Positions 32,404-42,192 of a DNA stretch of 64,000 nucleotides are shown here, piece after piece. The notes under the pieces are model-generated. The model saw nothing but the letters and a program-made list of their open reading frames with translations. It was not told the DNA's origin and searched no databases. A program made the translations under genes and the position numbers. The DNA is from Phialophora verrucosa (lineage: Eukaryota; Ascomycota; Eurotiomycetes; Chaetothyriales; Herpotrichiellaceae). Numbering within the stretch: position 1 is the first letter of the stretch; every line of letters starts with the position of its first letter. The DNA lies in the NCBI GenBank assembly GCA_002099365.1, contig MSED01000008.1, positions 310,001 through 374,000 of the forward strand. Reading direction: 5' to 3'.

Positions 32404-33194
32404 GGAGCCACTGAGCCAAGGTCAACATTCCACAACAAATCAAACGAACACAAACAGCATACACTTGCATTTGCATCAACGACATCTGAGCATGTCACGC
32501 CTTGAACGAATTTCTTTTGTAACAGGTCGACCGGCAGGAGGGCAGCATACAACTGGCACTAACGACTTGAAACGACCAACATCTACTTCGATTGCATTGC
32601 CGTGTCTCTTTCCTTTGTCTGGATAGGCGCTTTGATGGATTTAGTCGAAAGACAGCATCCATGGTCGACGTGGACGTGGGTGGCATCGCAACGGTACCTA
32701 GACACGGCTGGCTCTGACGAACAACAGCGGTAAACCTCTCCTACTCCGGGTATGAAGGGGAACATGGGTCTCCCTTGGTTGTGCTGGGAAGGACGATTCT
32801 AGCCCAACCAGGCTGTTCATCAATCTACTCCTTAGTCGGGTTTCAGTGGCGGTTTATACCTGTTCATACTCTAATGCCACATGGGTAGGCCTGGGCACCG
32901 GATGGGAGGCAACGTGTTCGACATCGATCCCTATCTGCGAAAGGTTGCGCGGCGCAGATAATGTACCTAGTGACGAGACAGAAGTGATTGTCTCGAGAGT
33001 CATACACATAGAATATCTCATTACTGATACTTCGCTTTTTGAATAGTGAGTCGTGATGACATGGTATACACGATACAATGTGAGAGGCTGCCGCCCGGCA
33101 AGCGGTATCAAGCAGTACTCTGCTCAATATCACTCCTGCTGTAGGCGAGTTTATATACATATACGTCTCCGGCCACCTCTTGCCCTCGACCTCG
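32404..33194. other. Convergent intergenic region
   Basis: This gap lies between the stop codons of STS1 and the heme lyase gene. No coding exon is seen. Presumably two 3' UTRs and spacer. Confidence 0.5.
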
Positions 33195-34259
33195 TCACCG
33201 CCACCCCACAATCCTCTCCGCCCTCATCCTCCATCCCTCGACAGTATTCAACTTGGGCCTGACATCGAGATAAAAATTCAAATTACTCCTCGCCCCCTCT
33301 GCCGCTGCCGAGGACCCCTTGCCCTGATAAAAATCAATCACATACTCGACCCTCCGCCCGTCGCACCGCTCGACCGTCCAATCATGCCGGTCAAACGGCG
33401 CCGTGTAGCCCCACAGACCCAGCATCCTGGCCTTGGGACTGCGCGCCCCAGCGCCCAACCCCTGGAACCTGAGCAGTTTGGGCCCCGCGCACGCGGGGGT
33501 CCGGGTCTCCTCCGTGGCGGCGGATTCCCACTCCTTGATCAGCGCCCACGCGCGTTCGTTGACTGCGTTGTGGATGGGGATGATGCTGCTTATGGACGAG
33601 GCGAGGGTCTCGGGCGACGAGGCCGAGAGAGTCTGCTTGCGCATCACGGCGTGGAAGAACTGCGCTTCCGACGGGTAGATCCAGTTGCCTGAGGAGTGGG
33701 TGCCTGTTTCGGATTCCGAGTTCGCGGGCGCCGCGGGGCTGGGAGCTGTGGGTGATGATGATGAGGACGAGGGCGTAGCTCGCGGAATGGAGGAGACGAC
33801 GCGGTCGTGCGAGAGTGGGCGCGAGGTTGTGTATGCTGCATGTGAATGTGAGGTCGAAGATGGGTGCGTGGAAGAGGAAGGAGACTGGTCGATTCGGTCG
33901 GAGGAGCATTCGACTGAGGACGGTGCGGATGCGCTGGTGGCCGTTATATCGCGGAGGGAGGGCGATGCCGGTGACGTTCCGACTGGAGGGTGCGAGAGTG
34001 GGAGGTCAGGGTGGCCTTGTATCTGTACTTGCGACGGCGATTTCTTTGCCTGCTGTGCCTGCTGTGCTTGCTGGAGCCATATCGCTCGGGTTTTGGCGTC
34101 GACAGGGCAGGCCGATGCTGAAGCTGGGTCTGTATCTGTGCTGGCTTGTACCGGGATGGGATGCGGAGGAATAGGAGCGGGAGCTTGTGGTGAATGCGAT
34201 TGTGATTGTGATTGTGATTGCGGAGGCCCTGGGATGGGGTCTGCTTTCCACCAGCCCAT
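33195..34259 (-). CDS. Holocytochrome-c synthase (cytochrome c/c1 heme lyase)
   Basis: Intronless, 354 aa. The enzyme attaches heme to apocytochrome c or c1 in the mitochondrial intermembrane space. It begins MGWWKADPIPG and has a heme regulatory motif (SACPVDAK) near residue 54. A long Ser/Pro/Gln linker follows, including a QSQSQSQSHS run before the CPV. The catalytic half is conserved: SGNWIYPSEAQFFHAVMRK, IHNAVNERAWALIKEWE, GPKLLRFQGLG, SPKARMLGLWGYTAPFDRHD and EYVIDFYQGKG, ending in FYLDVRPKLNTVEGWRMR. The start was set at MGWWKAD, which fits the family, not the ATG 81 nt upstream. Fungi often have two paralogues (CYC3 and CYT2) and I cannot tell which this is. Confidence 0.92.
   Translation of the reverse strand: MGWWKADPIPGPPQSQSQSQSHSPQAPAPIPPHPIPVQASTDTDPASASACPVDAKTRAIWLQQAQQAQQAKKSPSQVQIQGHPDLPLSHPPVGTSPASPSLRDITATSASAPSSVECSSDRIDQSPSSSTHPSSTSHSHAAYTTSRPLSHDRVVSSIPRATPSSSSSSPTAPSPAAPANSESETGTHSSGNWIYPSEAQFFHAVMRKQTLSASSPETLASSISSIIPIHNAVNERAWALIKEWESAATEETRTPACAGPKLLRFQGLGAGARSPKARMLGLWGYTAPFDRHDWTVERCDGRRVEYVIDFYQGKGSSAAAEGARSNLNFYLDVRPKLNTVEGWRMRAERIVGWR
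34198..34220. repeat. Hexanucleotide repeat GATTGT coding for a Gln-Ser run
   Basis: About four tandem GATTGT units; read on the minus strand they encode alternating Gln-Ser in the linker of the heme lyase. Confidence 0.85.
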
Positions 34260-35850
34260 GGTATATTGTTGTAGGTAGGTTCTCGACTTGACGAAATAAT
34301 TTATCTGTGAGGGTGAAGAAACGTCGAAAGGACGCGACAATATTTTCGGAGATGATGCTCCGTGTAAAATGCGGGGAGGGCCAGCAGCGGTTGGCGAGGC
34401 CGGTTTTGGTCAGCCTGATCTCTTTCCACCTCGACACAACCTCGCCTACAATAATGTAGTACTGGCTGGATGAACTCCTGGTTTGCCTCGAGATTGCCAC
34501 TGGCACGTCGATGGTTATGTGTATCTGCTACGGCAATGTACTGTCCTCTTCCTCGGGAACAGCCGGGGTGGATCCCAAAATTCGATCTGAACATGAGGCT
34601 GAACATGTCCTGACATGTCCACCAGTGTTGAAACTTCTGAGCTCGTTCGTTTGTATCTTACTCGGCCACTGGATCCTTACACTACGGTTCTCGAGAACAC
34701 GTAGGCGCACTGTCTGGCGAGAAGGGTTCTACTTCATTCGGACGGCGAAGCAATCGCGAATATACAAGAGTACTGTCTTCACATCGCGACTCGACCAGCA
34801 TTGTCGGACGCGGACTCATTACAGCCAGATAGGTCTTCATAGTTGGATATCGAGGGCAGCGATATCCCTTCAGGTATTCCTCCAAACAGATGTCTCCAGT
34901 ATCTGGTTTGCTACAGGTTGACGTGATGTATTGCGGTCACGAAGGGGACCTTGACGGCTTAAAGGGATTATCGGTTGGGAAGTTCAATGAGAGCTAAAAC
35001 ATGCCACCTGCTTAAGGGGGGTCCTATTCTCCTGCAGGTGCGGTTCAGCCGAGAAACGCTGTGCAAGGAGTCTGGTAACTTATCGGGCCAATCGTTCGGG
35101 TCCTGCATCTCGTCTGTGTCTCCTGAAGCGAAGCGTGACGGGGACAAGGCGTGGAATTAGTCACTGACTGGTTTGATATCAATCAGACTGATGCCTCGCC
35201 GATGACCGTTGTAGAAGCAAATGCGAGACCAGGATCCTTGTCTGCATATCATTGCGTCGTCTCAAGTGCTTCTTCAACGAAATTTCGCATCGTCCCAAGA
35301 ACAACAAGACCGTTCCCGTGAGTTCTTCAGGCTGAAGTTATGATTGATTTATGTGTTCGTCGTGGTGCGGCCCGCTGTTGGCGACAGCTCCTGTCCGTTA
35401 CCACGCGCCTCTTCTCTCTCACAGAGTGACAGCCAGTGACAGTCTCGTTCGCTCAACTTTGAGCTTCGTAGTAATGGGCGCAGAGTCCCAGCCGTGCTGA
35501 TAGCCTTGTTCGAACAGTTTGAAGGGCGGAACATAAGTCACATATATCCCGCCTCCGTCGGGGACCAGGCTTGCAAATCCCACGACGAGGAGCTTTGGAG
35601 CAGGGCCTGAGTCCTGGACCAGATTGAGGGATACCGATGAACAGCTCGCAACGGGCACGACTCGATGATGTTGAAACTCACTGCTTTTCGTCTAGTATTA
35701 CCTTGATATCCAAATTCTGAACGAACTGAAGTCCCCTTGTATCCCCGCGGCGTTCAACCGCCCGGGACCCACATTCGACCTCCAACATTTTATTCTCAGT
35801 TGCGGTGAAGTAAACAAAAATCTCGCTCCGTCAGAGTAACAGAGCCAACA
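34260..35850. promoter_or_regulatory. Divergent intergenic region between heme lyase gene and MVD1
   Basis: These 1.6 kb lie between start codons pointing apart. No exon is supported: the open frames are short and overlap on both strands. It is long enough for two independent promoters. Confidence 0.45.
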
Positions 35851-37098
35851 ATGTCTGGTCCATCGCCCGTGTACCGGGCGAGCACAACTGCTCCTGTCAA
35901 TATCGCTGTCATCAAGTAGGTACGCCATTCTCTGTTCCGCACCTTGTGGGCGCAGACTAACCAGCAATCCAGGTACTGGGGTAAACGCGACACAGCACTA
36001 AACCTCCCTACGAACTCGTCACTCTCTGTGACACTGTCGCAGAAGTCGCTACGGACTCATACGACGGCATCATGCTCTGAGTCCTACTCCGGTCATGACT
36101 CGCTCATCCTCAACGGAGACAAGGAAGATATTCAATCCTCCAAGAGAACGCAAGCATGTCTAAAACACCTTCGTTCGCTACGTGAGCAGCTGGAATCCAG
36201 TGATTCTTCTCTGCCTCAGCTCTCAAAGATGACCCTGCGGCTGGTCTCTGCGAACAACTTCCCTACCGCCGCAGGCCTGGCCTCATCGGCCGCTGGGTTT
36301 GCTGCGTTGGTCAGAGCCATCGCCGATCTTTACGAGTTGCCGCAGTCACCTAAGGACCTGTCTCTGATTGCAAGGCAAGGCTCTGGTTCGGCGTGCAGGA
36401 GTCTTATGGGTGGATACGTCGCCTGGCGAGCTGGCACGCAAGAGGACGGAAGCGACAGCTTGGCCCAAGAGGTCGCCCCCGTCTCACACTGGCCAGAGAT
36501 GAGGGCTTTGATCCTGGTCGTCAGCGCCGAGAAGAAAGGAGTGCCCTCCACCGCAGGCATGCAAACCACTGTCGAGACCTCTACGCTCGCACCGGCACGA
36601 TTCAGAGACATCGTGCCAAAGAGGATGCACGAGATTGAAAAGGCCATCCATGAACGCGATTTTGAGACGTTCGCCCGCATCACGATGCAAGACTCGAATT
36701 CCTTTCACGCCATCTGCCTCGACTCCTGGCCCCCCATTCACTACCTCAACGACGTCTCTCGCGCAGCCATGAACGCAGTCGAGACAGCAAACCGCAAAGC
36801 AGGCAAATTGATCGCAGCATACACCTTCGACGCCGGTCCAAATGCAGTCATCTACTATCTGGAAGAACACAGTCACCAAGTTGCTGGTGTTTTCAAGAAC
36901 ATCCTACCGAGGATCTCGGGCTGGGAAGGCGAGTTCGGCGAGAATATTCGTCCGAACGAGTTTGGGGGGTTGGAGCAGAAGACACTCATGACGCTAAAGG
37001 CTGGGGTGAGTCATGTGATCTGTACCGCTGTGGGAGGAGGGCCAGAGAAAGTCGAACGCCATTTGGTGGATGAGAGCGGGAATGCTGTTACTGAGTGA
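35851..37098 (+). CDS. MVD1: Diphosphomevalonate decarboxylase
   Basis: Two exons, 35851-35915 and 35973-37098, joined over a 57-nt intron with CTAAC branch, give 396 aa. The enzyme (Erg19) converts mevalonate 5-diphosphate to isopentenyl diphosphate with ATP, in the cytosol, feeding ergosterol synthesis. The intron falls inside the conserved VNIAVIKYWGKRDTALNLP block, whose correct joining fixes the model. The GHMP-kinase ATP loop is visible as NNFPTAAGLASSAAGFAAL, followed by GSGSACRSLMGGYVAW and later YTFDAGPNAVIYYLEEH. Length and motif order match the family. The C-terminus ends HLVDESGNAVTE. Confidence 0.95.
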
Positions 37099-38032
37099 TA
37101 CTCTGTGGATATTCCCAAGGCACGAGCAAGCGAGACACGACGAGGGAGTTCAGACATTGAAAGGACTAATTTCGACCGAAGGCGCTTCGCACGATCTTAG
37201 CCTGTCTTCATGTTCATTATGTTCGTATTTCGTATGTCGACACAAAGGCGAGTCGGCCCAAGTCCACTTTGGTCTGGGGTACCGCCTCGTGTATGGTCGG
37301 CGTATTCTACGAACGCCGCCAAAGGGAAACAGTTTCCCCAGGTGCAGCAACTCCCTCCGTATCCGGTGGCGTTTGAGGTTGACAGCCTTCAGAACCTCGG
37401 CTTTTTCCTGTCGTCTGGTTGCGGGGCCATGGAAGAGCAACCCAGTGTCGACAACAAGTTCTGGCCCACAGGGTATATATCGGCTATCGATGCAGTAGTG
37501 GGACCTAATCACACAAGGTGCGTGTAGATCACAACGAGTCTGCGGCACATGTGAAAGTCCGTATGTTGGATTAAACGATTGTGGTACGAGATGGAGTGAT
37601 TTCAATGAATTTGGAGCGAGAGATGGACGACACGAGTTTCCCTACGCCAGTATTGGGACGGAGGACGCGGTACAATATCCACACCAACCCACGCTTTGCA
37701 CATCCTTCAAGCCACTTTTGGGCTCCTACTTCCCAACCGAGGTAACTTTCCGCCTCTACAGGTTTCAGGCCGACTGGTCCGTGCTGGTGTCTGGGCCCAG
37801 GCTCGTGTCATTCACGATTAGTGAGGGTTCATCCTGGTGAATTGCGGATTTTGGTGGAGGCCTGGGGGGCCCTCCCAGATCGGTTACTGTGTTTAGTGAT
37901 CCCTCGGCGCGTGAAAGTATATACACATTCACTCTCGACATCTCCCCCATCCCTTTCTCCCTCCATTCTCGATTTCGGCGGACGCACTGTTCCTTTAGTT
38001 GCCCCAGCCAACATCCACCTCCGCCGATCAAG
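37099..38032. promoter_or_regulatory. MVD1 3' region and monooxygenase promoter
   Basis: No supported gene. The last 130 bases before the monooxygenase start are C/T-rich on the plus strand, as in a fungal 5' leader. Confidence 0.45.
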
Positions 38033-39559
38033 ATGATTGCCGCCAACAACAGCTTCGACGTCATTATTATCGGCGCTGGGATTTCAGGCATCAACTCTGC
38101 CTATCGCCTGCAGGAAGGCCTCCCTGACTATTCATACGCCATCCTCGAGGGGCGAGGAGAAATCGGCGGCACTTGGAGCCTGTTCAAATATCCCGGTATT
38201 CGATCGGACTCAGACCTTCACACATTCGGTTTCCCTTGGGATCCGTGGAAGGAAGATCGTTCCATCGCCGACGCCGCGTCCATTCTGCGCTATGTGAAGA
38301 ATACTGCCGCCAAACATGGGATCGATAGCAACGTCAAGTATCACCACAAAGTTGAAGGCATGAATTGGTCAACCGAGAATCAGCATTGGGAACTCGACGT
38401 CACCGTAAACGGCACTGAGAAGAGAAAATTCTACGCGCGTTTTATCCTGCTCGGTACCGGCTACTACGACTATACGCGCGGCCTGAACACGCAAATCCCT
38501 GGCATCGATCAGTTCACAGGAACCGTAGTGCACCCTCAATTCTGGCCTGAAGAACTCGACTATACAGACAAAAAAGTCGTCATCATCGGTAGTGGTGCCA
38601 CCGCCGTGACTCTCCTCCCCGCAATGGCGGATAAAGCCAAACACATCACCATGCTTCAACGATCACCCAGCTACTTCCTGCCCGTCCCTCTCACAGAACC
38701 GATCGATGGCATCATCAAGCGGATATTCCCCGAAAAGTGGGCCTATCAGCTCATCCGGCTCAGGTTCCTGCTTGTGGGCTTTTTGTTCTTCCAATTCTGC
38801 CGCCTATTCCCGAAGAAGGGTATCTCGGTCCTCCGTGAAGCAACCGAGAAGGAGTTGCCCAAGAATATCCCATTTGAACCGCATTTCGTCCCGAAGTATA
38901 ATCCTTGGGAACAAAGGATGTGCATTACCCCAGGTAAGCCTGATTATATGACCCGCATGGCAGCACTCGCCTAACTCTTTCCTCCAGGTGGAGACTTCTT
39001 CGCAGCTCTCCGCAAAGGCAATTCTGACATCGTGACCGATACGATTCGGAATATCTCCGGCAACGAAATCACACTGTCCTCGGGGAAGACTATCGATGCA
39101 GACATCATAATCACGGCTACCGGTCTGAAGATCCTGTTCGGCGGCGGCGCTAACATCTCCGTCGACGGCGAACCCTACCAGATGAACCAGAAGTACATCT
39201 GGCGGGGCGCATTACTACAGGACCTTCCTAACTTTACATTTGTCTTTGGATACACGAATGCAAGCTGGACACTTGGCGCCGACGCCACCGCACAGTTGTG
39301 GGTTCGCTTGCTGAAGCAGATGAAAACCAAGGGTATGAGCAGCATGACTCCGCGTTTGAATGAGAAGGAGAAAGTCATGGAGGTGCCGCTGTTGAATTTG
39401 AGTAGTTCGTATATCAAGGCAGCTCAGGAGGCGAACACGCTTCCGAAGGGCGGTGATCGAGGCCCGTGGGTGCCGCGAAGCTCTTACCTGAAGGATATTT
39501 GGCATGCGAAGTTTGGAGACATCAGCACTGGGTTGCAGTTCAATCGCATCTCGACGTGA
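38033..39559 (+). CDS. Flavin-dependent monooxygenase of Baeyer-Villiger type
   Basis: Two exons, 38033-38933 and 38988-39559 (54-nt intron), give about 490 aa. Two Rossmann motifs are visible: GAGISG at residues 14-19 for FAD and GSGATA at 186-191 for NADPH. Between them the string FTGTVVHPQFWP at 161-172 fits the Baeyer-Villiger fingerprint FxGxxxHxxxW(P/D) exactly. GTWSLFKYPGIRSDSDLHTF near residue 47 is also typical of this group. It probably inserts oxygen into a ketone or oxidises a heteroatom; the substrate is unknown. There is a hydrophobic stretch LLVGFLFFQFCRLFP around 245-260. It is not in an obvious biosynthetic cluster: its neighbours are MVD1 and a 4F5-like gene. Confidence 0.9.
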
Positions 39560-40026
39560 GCAAGGCGGTGCGCGACTTGAATGACTGCAAAGTTGGATAT
39601 CCCATGGTCGGAGAGATGTTGAATATACTGCTGGCGCTTGGACTGAAGGGTGTTTAATCTATCATAGATCTTGATGATGAATGAACTTTTTTTCAGGCCA
39701 CTGTCCCTCCATCCGGGCTCCACGTGCAAATTGGGTGGATAGGCGAACAAAGGCTCGTAGGAAAGTTTGTCCGCTTCCGAGGCGGCCGGGTCTCGACCTT
39801 CAATTTTCTCACGCTGCCAAATTTATCTTCTGACCGCCCACCTCCTTGCCACCGTTCCAGCCTCATCTCGTCTTCCTTGAAACTTCAATCTCTCACTCCT
39901 CTGGCAAACACACCCAACCCGAAGTCAGGCCCCAAGCACCCACGACGTTCTATCAGACTAGAGATTCCTTCTGATCACCTTACCGTCCCCTCCGTTCAAT
40001 TCTTTGCTTAATACTCACCATCAAAA
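39560..40026. promoter_or_regulatory. Intergenic region with CT-rich leader of the 4F5-like gene
   Basis: No coding exon. From about 39800 to 40020 the plus strand is C/T-rich with few G, a typical fungal promoter/5' UTR composition. Confidence 0.45.
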
Positions 40027-40674
40027 ATGGGTGGCGGCAACGGAGCCAAAGCTGCGCAGAAGCGTGAGCGGAATGCGAAGGATGCGAAGAAGGATCCTCA
40101 AAGTCAGTTGAAATCGGTATGTATTCAATTCTTTTTTCCCACTTCTTATCTACGAGGGCTTTTATTCGGTTTGTGGGGTCTGTGGTTTTCCATCGGGGCT
40201 GCTGGATTTTCTGTCGCCCTTACAATTTCGGTCGTCTTGCTGAGTCAGAGGGTGATGGGAGGTGGTTCGTTTGTGGCTCACACAAGTTCGTCAACTTGGC
40301 AAGGCTGCTTTCGTCCTTTTGTGGTTACATCTGTCCCTTCAAGGCAAGTGTTGGGTGGCTTTCACATGCAGATCGATGGGATTTCGATCCTGGAGGACTG
40401 TGCACTAGGCAAACCAACCATCACGCCACGGCTACATAGCCATACTTCCTTGCGGTTTCAATCTTCTGTTTTGTCTTACGAAGAACAAGCGCCCTGTTAC
40501 CGTTTTCAATCCGATCGATTGCTGACGCTGGTTTTCCCTGACTAGAATGCAAAGGCACAAAGTATCAAGTGCAAGATTTGCTTCGGCACTTTCCAGAGCA
40601 CCTCGGCACGGAAGAGTCTCGAAGATCACGCCCTCAACAAACACAGCAAGAAGTACGAGGATTGTTTCGCCTGA
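40027..40674 (+). CDS. Small 4F5/SERF-like protein with C2H2-type motif
   Basis: Two exons, 40027-40116 and 40546-40674, give 72 aa. Exon 1 encodes the basic disordered 4F5-like head (MGGGNGAKAAQKRERNAKDA). Exon 2 encodes AQSIKCKICFGTFQST and EDHALNKHSKKYEDCFA, a C-x2-C...H-x4-H motif of the At2g23090-like small zinc-binding family. Both exons meet in phase 0 with a GTATGT donor and CTAG acceptor. The family is widely conserved in eukaryotes but its function is poorly known. The 429-nt intron is about eight times longer than the usual intron in this window. Confidence 0.85.
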
Positions 40675-42192
40675 GCTGTTTCTACTTCCGCTCGCCGGGG
40701 AAGACATTTTCTCCGACACCTGAATGCGGTGCCTTTGCGCATCGGTGCTAGGGACAGAGTTACAGTCGGCGGCTACTGGCAGAGAACGACGCGGACGAGC
40801 GTTCGGGTTGGCCGACTCACAGGGAGGAGGTTGAATATGAGTCATGATACGCTGCATTTCTAGCGAGGAGTTGCTGAGAGTTCGAAGCACCTAATCTTCG
40901 GCTGTGAACGAAGTTGCTGACCTGATCCAGTAGAGAGCACAATCGAAGCGACAGTTATTTCTTTCACATTTACCGTTTGCTGTCTTCCGAATAGCTTGGC
41001 ATATCTCGTGCGCTATTGCAGCTGGGCTGCCTCTGTTCCTATGGAGAGAGATTGAACAGAAGAGCAAACAGTTTGGCTGAGATTGAGTTCGGATTGACCG
41101 ACCCAGAGTGCCACACTCTCTGTCTTGCGCGTTATCGTACCTGCTGCACCTTCTACCGTACCTTCCTGTGTAGGCCTTCTGCATCCCACCCCAACCGCCG
41201 TTTGCCAAATTTCGTGTTCACCTGCGTCCTTCCTGTCCAACAATGGTTGGATCGCCAACCGAGCGTGGGTAGTTTCACCGTCCGGGGAGTAGACGCTTGG
41301 GTTCGGCCCTTTCTGTTTTGATCAAGTGGGCTTGAGTCCTTTACTTAATGGCCAACTAATTCACGCCCCTTTCTCGAGGTGTATCAGTGTTTCACGACGG
41401 GAGTGACGAAGCGTGCATAAATTGTTCGCGTGGAGATTTCTGCCTCCATTCAAAACAGCCACTGAGGAGCGTGGGTGCTCTAGAGGCAGCAACGCTACTG
41501 CAAGTCACCACGGCGAGACGCCTGACCAGGCCCCTGGGCACCAAATACGCATCAGGTGCTGGCGCACCTTCGACAGGCAACACTCCGGCTTCCTCACATT
41601 GACTTGATGCTCTACACGAAGTACCGCAAGGCTAACCTATGGCGGGCATGGCTCGTGATTGTTTCCTTGATATTTCGAGCCGCATATGGGTCTTAAAAAA
41701 TGTGCTCTAGGGCCAACTATGACGGGCTAGGCTCACGCATGTGCCACGCCGTCTTCACAGAACCAAATGCGTGTTGCTGATGTGGCAGCCCATCATCAAC
41801 CTCACACCCCGGGTGGGGTTGATTGATGTTGTGCTTCTCCCACAATACTTACACTAAACTGTATCGACGGAGCGGACGCCTTCTGGATCATTCTGGCTGC
41901 TGTTTCACCAGTTCGATCTGTACATTCCACAACGGCTGGATACACAGTACCAGCCCGTGTTGCAGCTCGCTTGACCGGAGGACCTGCGGAAGCGTCAGAA
42001 CTGCTGGTGGCCTTGTTGGGTTCGCACCGTCAGGAAGTTGGGTCGTAAAGTATTGTGGATATCGACATTTCCCTCGGCCATGGTACGCGAAGGCGGCTTG
42101 TTTCTCATGTCTCTGTAGCACAGTTGGACCGTTGCTGTTTCTCTCATCCCTTCATTTCATACGCACGTCTCAAGGAGCTACGTCAACCTTAG
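40675..42192. other. Intergenic region with a degenerate direct repeat
   Basis: No supported gene. Two imperfect copies of a 27-28 base unit (GGCTAACCTATGGCGGGCA... near 41630 and GGCCAACTATGACGGGCTA... near 41711) lie about 80 bp apart. A possible start exon of the downstream NLR-like gene lies around 42080 (ATG followed directly by GTACGC), but this is speculative. Confidence 0.4.
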
